A stretch of 64,000 bases of DNA from an uncultured Arachnia sp. Lineage in GTDB: Bacteria; Actinomycetota; Actinomycetes; Propionibacteriales; Propionibacteriaceae. The notes below the pieces were generated by a model. It had not been told where the DNA came from and searched no databases. It saw only the letters and a list, made by a program, of their open reading frames with translations. Position numbers and translations under genes: made by a program. The stretch lies in assembly GCA_947493995.1 (NCBI GenBank), contig CANLTJ010000010.1, forward strand, positions 1 through 64,000, in the 5' to 3' direction. Shown one piece after another: positions 8,528 through 18,536 of this stretch; the first letter of the stretch is position 1, and each line of letters begins with the position of its first letter.

Positions 8528-9511
8528 TCAGCCCAAGGGTGGATCGTCCGCGAGGCTCTTGGGATTGCTAGGTTCCCTTGCAAGAGTCTCTGCGCCTGCA
8601 GTTGATACAGACGCTGTCTCAAGGTAAGTGTCAAGAGGGTCGAGCTGTGGAATCGCGAAATGCCCATTCGTCGAGTCAGGGAGGTACAACTTGAACGGCC
8701 ATCCCGGTTCGCTGTAGTGGGCAGCACATAGTCTGTGAATGGCCTCCGTGTCGTGCTCGTGGGGCGAGAAATCGCGATAGGCTTTCGAAATTTCGGTAGC
8801 CGCCTGGAGGTCCAGCGCGAAGAGAGGGTACGACTGTCCACCCCACACCCCCTTCAACTCGAGACTATCAAGGAGAATGAGGTTACTTACATCGCGCTTC
8901 CCTGCGTCGGGTCCCTTATTGAAGTGGAGCAGGGAGAGCGCGTACGCCACCTCGACGGAAAGCGTCATATAGCGCCCAGTGCACTTGCTCAGAACGCGGA
9001 AGCCCGTGTCGATACTAGGACCGAAGTAATCGTAAAGGTATTGGCTGTGCCTTGCGCGCGCTTTCGTCGCTTCGTGATTGAGCACCACAACGTCTCGGTC
9101 TGATACCTCATATTCTGGACTGCGCGGTATGGAGGATCGGCTGTCCGGACCAGGGAAGGTGCCAACGAACGCTCCACCTTTGACTCCTAGCGTTGTATCG
9201 TCGAGGCTTTTCTCCTTATACGCGTGCATTGAAGTGTGCCAAGTTGTGACAGCGTCGTATACTTGTTCTTCGCTCCGTACGTCACAAGTGAAAATGAGCT
9301 CATCACCTACAGGCTTCCAAAGCTGGAATGCTAGGTGGTCGGAGCCGAGTTCTTTCTGTTGACGGTACAGTTCTTGGGGAAACTCACGATAGAATTGTAG
9401 AAACACTTTCTGCCACGGGTGTGGGGACTCCGCGATGGGCTGCTGTTTGAAGGCGGTAGATCCTGTCAGGTCGCAAGACAAAAAGAGCTTGCTTACGCAA
9501 TCGTTACTCAC
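8528..9511 (-). CDS. Class III nucleotide-cyclase-like protein
   Basis: The GTG start at 9511 overlaps the peptidase stop (GTGA), giving 327 residues. The frame stays open further upstream, but that part lies inside the peptidase gene. Residues 9-19 'LFLSCDLTGST' and 65-74 'WKPVGDELIF' supply the two metal-binding Asp (D14, D70) of class III cyclases. 'FGPSIDTGFRV' (163-173) aligns with the family's 'vNxaaRl' element, keeping the Arg (R172) but with Asp for Asn. The remaining ~150 residues are an unrecognised C-terminal domain. It probably makes a cyclic mononucleotide, but the base is unknown. The pyrimidine cyclases of Pycsar defence share this fold. A related family paired with ImmA/IrrE peptidases occurs in other actinobacteria, as far as I recall. 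Confidence 0.68.
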   Translation of the reverse strand: MSNDCVSKLFLSCDLTGSTAFKQQPIAESPHPWQKVFLQFYREFPQELYRQQKELGSDHLAFQLWKPVGDELIFTCDVRSEEQVYDAVTTWHTSMHAYKEKSLDDTTLGVKGGAFVGTFPGPDSRSSIPRSPEYEVSDRDVVVLNHEATKARARHSQYLYDYFGPSIDTGFRVLSKCTGRYMTLSVEVAYALSLLHFNKGPDAGKRDVSNLILLDSLELKGVWGGQSYPLFALDLQAATEISKAYRDFSPHEHDTEAIHRLCAAHYSEPGWPFKLYLPDSTNGHFAIPQLDPLDTYLETASVSTAGAETLAREPSNPKSLADDPPLG

Positions 9512-10002
9512 TTCAGGTTCAAAACCTGCGCTCGGACATTGGCTGCGGCCGCGCTTACTTCGAAGTGGTTCGCAATCTCCCACTCATCCCCGTCTTTCTC
9601 CGACCAAACGCGTCGAAAATCGTCGGCCGGCATGAGTAGCGCAGATGCAAACACGTTCGCCTCCGTCTCGGCTCGGTTGCGGCTACCCCGATGGAAGACC
9701 ATCGATCCCTCGTGCTTCAGGTAGCGGTAGTGCAGGAAGTAGTGACCCAGTTCATGAGCAATCGTGAATCGGTCTCGGCTCCTCGACGTGAAGTGCGGGA
9801 GGAAGATCTCAAAGTTGCCTGGCTCCCACACAATGGTCGACTCTGGCCCGGCAGCGTACGCCCAGGTGCCCCCCAGTTTGGCGACCAAAGCCTTTAGATC
9901 GGCGCGACCCTTAGTGTAGATTTTATGGTGATCTCCGATGCGCTCGGCGTAGGCGGCGATGGCGGCGTTGCTAAGGTTTGCGGGCTTCGTTGCACGCGTC
10001 AT
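9508..10002 (-). CDS. ImmA/IrrE-family metallopeptidase
   Basis: This is a 164-residue soluble zinc peptidase. It has the HExxH motif at 83-87 in 'FTIAHELGHYFLHY' and a downstream Glu (E113/E114) in 'RAETEANVFASALLMP', the characteristic third-ligand region of the COG2856 family. ImmA cleaves the repressor of ICEBs1, and IrrE/PprI cleaves DdrO after DNA damage. No repressor-type (XRE) gene is adjacent here. The start is ATG at 10002 behind a strong GGAGGAG site. It is the first gene of a two-gene operon with the cyclase-like protein, so the two proteins probably act together. Confidence 0.9.
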   Translation of the reverse strand: MTRATKPANLSNAAIAAYAERIGDHHKIYTKGRADLKALVAKLGGTWAYAAGPESTIVWEPGNFEIFLPHFTSRSRDRFTIAHELGHYFLHYRYLKHEGSMVFHRGSRNRAETEANVFASALLMPADDFRRVWSEKDGDEWEIANHFEVSAAAANVRAQVLNLK

Positions 10003-10059
10003 CGTTGGCTCCTCCTCCGTAGCTCACAGTCCGGAACGTCCGGGCCGGCTCCTCGTAAG

Positions 10060-10087
10060 TCTTTAGCATGTCACACGGGTATGACAA
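10060..10087 (-). promoter_or_regulatory. Candidate promoter of peptidase-cyclase operon
   Basis: TTGTCA (10087-10082) and TAAAGA (10065-10060) are separated by 16 bases, about 60 bases upstream of the peptidase ATG. The -10 lacks the conserved final T, so the match is only moderate. Confidence 0.32.
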
Positions 10088-10285
10088 GGCGGCGTCCCGC
10101 AGTCGGCGCGTTGCATGCGAGTTGGAGGCCGTGATCCCGCAGACCCCTGCCGGTGCCGCTCCTTCAAGCGTTCGAATCGAGGTCATACGCTCATCGGCAG
10201 TTCCAAACGACCGCAACTCGGCATGTCCGGAAGTTGGGGTCACCCCTTCCCTGATCAGTCCCAGGACGAACGTCACCACCTGTGG

Positions 10286-11383
10286 TCAGGTGGGACTGTC
10301 GGGGCGGGAGTAGGCGGCCTCGGTGATTCGCAGGAGGGCGTCGCGGATCAGGCGGGCTCGGGCCTGGCCCACGCCGTCGATCTGCAGTAAGTCAGACACG
10401 GAAGCACCAAACAGTTCCTGCATCTCAAAGCGGTTGACGAGCTTCGTCACCAGAGAGTGGGGGAGGCGGCCGACGTCGGTGAGGAGGCGCACGCCCCGCG
10501 ATTTCAGTGGTGCTTCGAGATAGACCTGTGGGCCGAAGCCGATGCGATCGGCCACCAGCTGGCCGCTCAGGAGTTCCTCGACGGAGAAGTTGCTGAGGCT
10601 CTCTAACGTGAAGTCGGCTGGATTGGGAAGGCAGTGGGAGTAGTCGACGACTAGCAGTTCCGCCAGACCTTCGAACGATGCCACCATTTCGGCGTGCTGC
10701 AGGGCGATGAGTCGTCCTTCGACACCAAGGGTATCGATGTGGAACTGGGTCTCCGATGAGAGGCGACGTGTCATCTCATAGCGGTGCGCCACCTGGACGA
10801 GGTCGCGGACGGTGACCTGTTCGCTGACCTCGAGCGAGTTGAACTGCTGGAGGACATCGGAGAGCCGGTTCACGAAGCTGCCCAGCGTGGCGATGGTCTG
10901 ATTGGCACGGCTGATCATCTGGGACGACGTCTCCAGCACGTTGCGTTTGCCGTCGACGAACAGGGAGATCGTGGACATCGACGCGGACACCGTCACCACG
11001 GGCAGCCCGGTGGCTTGCGCGGTCTGGTCCGCGGAGCGATGCCGGGTGCCGGTCTCGGCGGAGGGGAACTCGCCGGAGGGGACCAGGTGCACGCCGGCAG
11101 CGACGATGCGGCTGAGATCGGTGGAGAGGATGATGGCACCGTCCATCTTGGCGAGTTCGCGCAGTGCCTGCGGGGTGAAGTCCACGTCCAGCCGGAAACC
11201 ACCGGAGCTGAGATTCTGGACCTTGGCGTTGTTCCCCAGCACGACGAGGGCGCCGGTACGACCATGCAGAACCCGATCCAGGCCGTCGCGCAACGGCGTA
11301 CCGGGGGCCAGCAGGCGCTGGAACTGCCGGGACCTGGCGCGTGGTGCAGAGCTTTTCACAGGGGGGATGCTCCTCAGGGGCAC
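10286..11383 (-). CDS. disA: DNA integrity scanning protein DisA (diadenylate cyclase)
   Basis: This 365-residue protein converts two ATP to c-di-AMP and pauses on branched DNA. The DAC domain (about 20-160) has both hallmarks, 'KMDGAIILS' (DGA motif) and 'GTRHRSAD' (RHR motif). A helical spine follows, then a C-terminal helix-hairpin-helix DNA-binding domain ending near 'LLQIDGVGQARARLIRD'. The length is normal. It lies 8 bases downstream of radA in the same direction, the usual actinobacterial radA-disA pair; RadA restrains DisA in bacteria where this has been tested. The ~280 bases beyond its 3' end separate it from the island. Confidence 0.97.
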   Translation of the reverse strand: MPLRSIPPVKSSAPRARSRQFQRLLAPGTPLRDGLDRVLHGRTGALVVLGNNAKVQNLSSGGFRLDVDFTPQALRELAKMDGAIILSTDLSRIVAAGVHLVPSGEFPSAETGTRHRSADQTAQATGLPVVTVSASMSTISLFVDGKRNVLETSSQMISRANQTIATLGSFVNRLSDVLQQFNSLEVSEQVTVRDLVQVAHRYEMTRRLSSETQFHIDTLGVEGRLIALQHAEMVASFEGLAELLVVDYSHCLPNPADFTLESLSNFSVEELLSGQLVADRIGFGPQVYLEAPLKSRGVRLLTDVGRLPHSLVTKLVNRFEMQELFGASVSDLLQIDGVGQARARLIRDALLRITEAAYSRPDSPT

Positions 11384-11391
11384 GTACTGAT

Positions 11392-12777
11392 TCAGGGCTT
11401 GGCTTCTCGCCGCAAGTCTAGAACGCCGAGGGCGTCAGCAAGGCTGCCCACCTCAATGACCCGCATCCCCGGCAACCGTGGCACTTTCACCGTGACGTCG
11501 CGCGACCCGACGGGCACGATGGCCAGTTCGAAGCCGAGTCGGGCAGCCTCCGCCAGGCGACGTTCTACACCGGGCACCCGTCGCAGGTCCCCCGCCAGAC
11601 CCACCTCACCGAGGGCGAGGAGACGCTGCGGATGCTGCCGGTCCAGGGCTGCCGATGCGATGGCGACGGCGCTGGCCAGATCCACCGAGGGATCGGTCAC
11701 CTTGGCGCCTCCGACGGTGGAGACGTAGACGTCCCGCTGCGACAGCGGCAAACGCACCTTGCGCTCCAAGACAGCCAGCACCATGGCGATGCGAGAGGAG
11801 TCCAACCCGTGCGTGGTGCGCTTGGGTGCATTCTGGTTGGGGGAGGGGGCGACCAATGCTTGCACTTCTGCCAGCAGAGGGCGACGCCCCTCCAACGTGA
11901 CGGTCACGCACGTGCCGGGCACGGGTTCCGAACGGGATGTGGTGAAGAGCCCCGAAGGATCGGTCACCTGCACGATGCCCGTTTCGCTCATCTCGAAACA
12001 GCCCACCTCATCCGCTGGTCCGAAACGGTTCTTGGTGGCGCGGACCATGCGGAACCCGGAATGTCTGTCCCCCTCGAAGCTGAGGACCACGTCCACCAGG
12101 TGTTCCATGGTGCGCGGACCCGCGATGGAGCCGTCCTTTGTGACGTGTCCCACGAGGAGCACGGCCATGTTGCGGCGCTTCGCCACCCGTGCCAGTGCAG
12201 AAGTCACCTCACGCACCTGGGAGGGCCCTCCGGGAGTGCCCTCCGCGCCAGCGGCGGTGATCGTCTGCACCGAGTCCACGATCAGCAGGCTCGGCGACAC
12301 CTCTTCCACGTGGCCCAACACCGTTCCCAGATCATTCTCCGAGGCGAGGTACAGCTCATCGTGGACCGCCCCTGTGCGCAGGGCCCGCAACTTCACCTGG
12401 GACGCGGACTCCTCCCCGGAAATGTAGAGCGTTTTCTCCCCGGTAGCCGACCATTGGGCGGCAACATCGATGAGCAGCGTGGACTTCCCGACCCCGGGCT
12501 CGCCTGCGAGCAGGACGACGGCACCGGGCACCAGACCACCGCCGAGCACGCGATCCAGTTCGCCGACGCCCGTGCGTTTGCGCTGGGCTGTCTCGGTGGC
12601 CACCTCGCTGATGCGCAGGGCGCTGATTCCTGGGGTGCTGACCGCAACCTGTTTGATGCCTTGTGCGCCACGTTCGGCCACGCTGCCCCACGCCTGGCAC
12701 TCACCACAGCGGCCCACCCATCGCGCCGACGTCCATCCGCATTCGGTGCACTGGTAGGAGTCCTGTTTGGTAGCCAT
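11392..12777 (-). CDS. radA: DNA repair protein RadA
   Basis: This 461-residue branch-migration ATPase acts in homologous recombination. It has an N-terminal C4 zinc finger (residues 9-28: 'CTEC', 'CGEC'), the Walker A 'GEPGVGKST' near 95, the RadA-specific 'KNRFG' motif near 255, and a C-terminal Lon-protease-like domain ('LSQRDVYVSTVGG' to 'LGEVGLAGDLRRVPG'). All family landmarks are present in order and the length is typical. It forms an operon with disA downstream. Confidence 0.98.
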   Translation of the reverse strand: MATKQDSYQCTECGWTSARWVGRCGECQAWGSVAERGAQGIKQVAVSTPGISALRISEVATETAQRKRTGVGELDRVLGGGLVPGAVVLLAGEPGVGKSTLLIDVAAQWSATGEKTLYISGEESASQVKLRALRTGAVHDELYLASENDLGTVLGHVEEVSPSLLIVDSVQTITAAGAEGTPGGPSQVREVTSALARVAKRRNMAVLLVGHVTKDGSIAGPRTMEHLVDVVLSFEGDRHSGFRMVRATKNRFGPADEVGCFEMSETGIVQVTDPSGLFTTSRSEPVPGTCVTVTLEGRRPLLAEVQALVAPSPNQNAPKRTTHGLDSSRIAMVLAVLERKVRLPLSQRDVYVSTVGGAKVTDPSVDLASAVAIASAALDRQHPQRLLALGEVGLAGDLRRVPGVERRLAEAARLGFELAIVPVGSRDVTVKVPRLPGMRVIEVGSLADALGVLDLRREAKP

Positions 12778-12878
12778 GCCCTCACCTTAGGGACGACCGC
12801 TGACATACAGCTCCGTGCCTCACCAGGGCAGAGCGGGCACCTCACGAATGCGACGCATCCGAAAGAGCGGAAGCAAGC

Positions 12879-13514
12879 TCAGATGGTGACCCGGCCCTCC
12901 GCTGTGTCGAATGAGACCGTGTTGATCCCCGGAACTCCGTTGGGGGAGAGCAGGCGTAGGGCAACGCCGTCGAGAGAGTCGACGACCTCACGGCCGAGCC
13001 ACTCGGAGAGCCGTTCGGAGGAGCCGGAAATCTCCACCTCGGCGAGGCGGACATCACTGGACAGCGCACCGGGGCGCAGCGCCTCGTCCGACTCCCACTC
13101 GAGGAAGTAGGGCAGCTGCGGATCGGCCATCAGACCGCGGATGCCGATCTGCTTCCACTCGAGTTTGCGGCCGTCGGGGAACATCCTGGAACCCGGCACG
13201 GATTGACGCTCCAGCCGTGCCTCGTAGGGCGCCAGATCATCGACGCTCACCACCCATCCGAGCCAACCGCCGCCCAGTTCGGAGCGGGCACGAACGGCTT
13301 GACCGAAGGCGGCCTTCTCTGCCGCGGGGTGATCGAGAACTTCAACCACCTCGATGTAACGCTCATCAGCGAGCGGAATGATGTGGTTGCGGGTACCAAA
13401 GCGCGGGTGGAATCCGCCCACCTTGTACTCCGCTCCCAAATGGCTGGCGAGCCGCTCGGTATCAGCTTTGAGACCGTCGGGCCCGGTTGCGAAAATCATG
13501 TGGTCTACATGCAT
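12879..13514 (-). CDS. VOC-family (glyoxalase-like) protein
   Basis: This is a 211-residue protein. The ATG at 13514 (MHVDHMIFATGP) is chosen because this is the family's conserved N-terminus and upstream codons run into the neighbouring gene's leader. 'HMIFATGPD', 'GGFHPRFGTRNHIIPL' and 'RYIEVVEV' are typical of the glyoxalase-like domain of actinobacterial VOC proteins, followed by a second, weaker half. The substrate is unknown. It is divergent from the TIM-barrel isomerase gene with about 80 bases between starts. Confidence 0.8.
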   Translation of the reverse strand: MHVDHMIFATGPDGLKADTERLASHLGAEYKVGGFHPRFGTRNHIIPLADERYIEVVEVLDHPAAEKAAFGQAVRARSELGGGWLGWVVSVDDLAPYEARLERQSVPGSRMFPDGRKLEWKQIGIRGLMADPQLPYFLEWESDEALRPGALSSDVRLAEVEISGSSERLSEWLGREVVDSLDGVALRLLSPNGVPGINTVSFDTAEGRVTI

Positions 13515-13593
13515 GGGCTCATTCTGCCCCGACTGCGCCGGTTCCCCCAATCGACCCCCATCGAGGGGCCCGGCTCGCGCTACGCTTGCGGGC

Positions 13594-14388
13594 GTGCCAG
13601 TCTCCAAAGTCCTGTTGTCCACGACGTCGGTCTATCCGGAGTCGACGGCCAGCGCGTTCGAATTGGCGTCATCGCTCGGCTACGACGGCGTGGAACTGAT
13701 GGTGGGGGTGGATCCAGTCAGCTTCGACGAGGAAGCAATCGCAAAACTCAGCGAGTACCACGACGTCCCGGTGCTCTCGGTGCACGCGCCCGTCCTGCTG
13801 GTGAGTTCGAACACGTGGGGCTCCGACCCGTGGGAGAAGCTGGAGCGCTCCGCGCGTGCGGCCCACCGGTTGGGGGCGGACACAGTCGTGGTGCATCCCC
13901 CGTTTCGCTGGCAGCGCGAGTACGGCGAAGGGTTCGTGGACGGAATCCGACGCCTCAACCGCGAATCCGGCGTGAGATTCGCCGTCGAGAACATGTTCCC
14001 CTGGCGCACCCCGGCCGGTGGTTTCCAGGCCTACCTCCCGGACTGGAACCCGACGGAACTTCCGTACGAGCACCTCACCCTGGATGTCAGCCACGCCTCC
14101 ACCTCGCGCCTCCAGTCGCGGGAACTCGTGCGCGCCTGGGGTGACAGGCTGGCCCACGTCCACCTCACGGATGGGAAGGGCAGCTTCAAGGACGAGCACC
14201 TGTTGCCCGGAGAAGGTGATCAGCAGGCGCTGCTGCTGGTGGAGGAGCTGACTGCCAGAGGATTCGAGGGCCACATCGTTCTTGAGGTTTCAACGCGTCG
14301 CGCCAGGACACGACACGAACGTCAGGAGATGCTGGCGGAAACCCTGCGCTCCATCAGGGAGATGCAGTCCAAAGCAGTGAGGAGTTGA
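13594..14388 (+). CDS. Sugar phosphate isomerase/epimerase (TIM barrel)
   Basis: This 264-residue protein is in the xylose isomerase-like TIM-barrel family (AP endonuclease 2 type). The strand ends 'GYDGVELMV', 'VLSVHAP', 'VVVHPPFRWQ', 'FAVENMFPW', 'LTLDVSHAS' and 'AHVHLTDGKG' supply the metal-binding Glu, Asp and His residues. The GTG at 13594 is the start, because upstream codons overlap the divergent VOC gene. Its placement before proC resembles mycobacteria. The substrate is unassigned. The next gene begins 1 base after its stop. Confidence 0.85.
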   Translation: MPVSKVLLSTTSVYPESTASAFELASSLGYDGVELMVGVDPVSFDEEAIAKLSEYHDVPVLSVHAPVLLVSSNTWGSDPWEKLERSARAAHRLGADTVVVHPPFRWQREYGEGFVDGIRRLNRESGVRFAVENMFPWRTPAGGFQAYLPDWNPTELPYEHLTLDVSHASTSRLQSRELVRAWGDRLAHVHLTDGKGSFKDEHLLPGEGDQQALLLVEELTARGFEGHIVLEVSTRRARTRHERQEMLAETLRSIREMQSKAVRS

Positions 14389-14389
14389 G

Positions 14390-15291
14390 ATGCGGCGCTC
14401 CGGCAACGTCGTCACCCGCCTCGTCCGGTCCCGACCTCTCCGGCAGGCGGCTCGTGACTCGGTGGCCGTACGGGAACTGGCACAGCAGTGGTTCGCCGGC
14501 GAGCTGATCACCGATGCGGTGTTCCTGGCCGAGAAGCTGAGACGCCAGGGCCTCTCGCTCAGCTTCCACCACCTGCCCGCCAGCGACGAACCCACCACCG
14601 TGACCCAACTGTCATCCCTGCTCAAGGCTCTCGGGCCAGACGCCGACGGCGTGGAACTCTCGGTCAAGCCCTCGACAATCGGTTTGCGGGAGTCGACCAA
14701 CAAAGCCGCAGGCAACCTTCGAGCCCTCGCGACGACGGCCGAGGAATACGGCGCCGTCGTCACCCTGGAGATGCAGAGACCCGAGGAGTACCAGGCAACG
14801 CTGGATCTGTTCCGGACGGTCCGCGCCGAGCACCCGAGGTGCGGCATCACCATCCCCGTCAACGTGATGCGCGCTGAAGCCGACTGCCGTGACCTCGCCG
14901 ACGAGGGAGCCCGGGTCAGGGTGTGCATCGGCTCCTATCCCACGCCCAAGGACATGGCCATCACCGGTGAGCACAACAAGTCCCGGGCCCTTGTCCGGTG
15001 TCTTCGCATCCTCATGGAGTCACCCGCCTATCCCATGGTGGCCAGCCACGACCCACGCATCATCGCCATCGCGCAGGATCTGGCGCAGACCAACGGCAAG
15101 GGCCGCGACGACTTCGAATTCCAGATGCTGCTGGGCGTGCGTCCCCTGGAACAGCGTCGCCTGGTGGACATCGGCCTGACGGCCCGCACCTACATCCCGT
15201 TCGGACCCGGCTGGTACGAGTACCTGGCGATGCGCATCGCTGCCCGCCCCCGGACGCTGCTCAGCTACGGCCGGGCCATCCTGGACAAGCG

Positions 15292-15295
<4 letters not shown>
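14390..15295 (+). CDS. Proline dehydrogenase
   Basis: This 301-residue FAD enzyme oxidises proline to pyrroline-5-carboxylate. The monofunctional PRODH barrel is shown by 'VELSVKPSTIGL', 'VTLEMQRPEEY', 'VRVCIGSYP' and the diagnostic C-terminal 'FEFQMLLGVRP' and 'ARTYIPFGPGWYEYL'. No aldehyde-dehydrogenase half is present. It overlaps the following CPBP gene by 4 nt (GTGA). proC, the enzyme for the opposite direction of proline metabolism, lies 1.9 kb downstream. Confidence 0.93.
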
Positions 15296-17979
<2,684 letters not shown>

Positions 17980-17987
17980 GGCCACGA

Positions 17988-18017
17988 TTGGTCGGGGTGC
18001 GGCGCCCGGGTTACCAT
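17988..18017 (+). promoter_or_regulatory. Promoter of bS22 gene
   Basis: TTGGTC (17988-17993) and TACCAT (18012-18017) are separated by 18 bases, placed about 80 bases upstream of the bS22 start. The -10 fits the actinobacterial TANNNT pattern. This is a sensible start for the transcription unit that may continue into the glutaredoxin and hemD genes. Confidence 0.45.
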
Positions 18018-18098
18018 GGGGAGTCTCGCCCGTCGCCGGCGGTCCGCTGTGGACCGGAACCGGGTCGGGCCACTATCCGCCATACCGAAAGGCACGAA

Positions 18099-18200
18099 GT
18101 GGGCTCTGTCATCAAGAAGCGACGCAAGCGCATGGCCAAGAAGAAGCATCGCAAACTGCTCAAGCGCACCCGCATCCAGCGTCGTCGCGCCGGCAAGTAG
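18099..18200 (+). CDS. Small ribosomal protein bS22 (AURKAIP1/COX24 domain)
   Basis: This 33-residue, extremely basic protein begins [20 protein letters not shown] and ends in RRRAGK. It is the near-invariant actinobacterial AURKAIP1/COX24-domain peptide, seen as an extra small-subunit protein (bS22) in mycobacterial ribosome structures. The start is GTG at 18099 behind GAAAGGCACGAA. It follows proC, as in mycobacteria. It is easily missed because of its size. Confidence 0.93.
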
Positions 18201-18201
18201 G

Positions 18202-18513
18202 TTGTCCGGCTCCTCGCAGGCGCCTGTCCCCCCACGGGTCCTTCTTCTCACCCGTATCAATTGCACGCTGTGTGACCAAGCGGCTGACGTGGTGGCTCGG
18301 ACCTGCGAGGATTTGGGGATCGGCTGGCGAGCGGTCGACGTCGATACCGACGAGGAGTTGCGCGCCACCTACACCGATCACGTACCCGTGGTATTCACCG
18401 ATGGTGAACTCCACGGCTATTGGTTTGTTGATGCCGACAAGTTGAAGCAGGCGCTCGATGGTCAGAAGCCGCGTCCCATGGGGAACGGCTGGCGGCCCTC
18501 GCGGCATCCTTGA
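18202..18513 (+). CDS. Glutaredoxin-like thiol-disulfide protein
   Basis: This 103-residue protein has a thioredoxin-type fold. 'RVLLLTRINCTLCDQAADVV' holds the CxxC redox pair near residues 22-25, and 'HVPVVFTDGELHGYWFVD' contains the cis-Pro region and final strand. It matches the actinobacterial 'glutaredoxin family' protein usually found beside heme genes (compare Rv0508). The start is uncertain: TTG at 18202, one base after the bS22 stop, is the most plausible. Its stop lies 23 bases before the chosen hemD start. Confidence 0.8.
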   Translation: MSGSSQAPVPPRVLLLTRINCTLCDQAADVVARTCEDLGIGWRAVDVDTDEELRATYTDHVPVVFTDGELHGYWFVDADKLKQALDGQKPRPMGNGWRPSRHP

Positions 18514-18536
18514 GTGAGATGGGGAAGGCTGAACCC

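Noticed and set aside
8528..9511. Direct assignment as a Pycsar system
   Set aside because: The cyclase resembles that class, but no known Pycsar effector (transmembrane or TIR) is adjacent; the neighbour is a peptidase.
11632..13110. 492-codon open frame on the + strand
   Set aside because: Lies antisense to radA, is rich in His/Arg/Gly as expected from the opposite strand of a high-GC gene, and matches no family.
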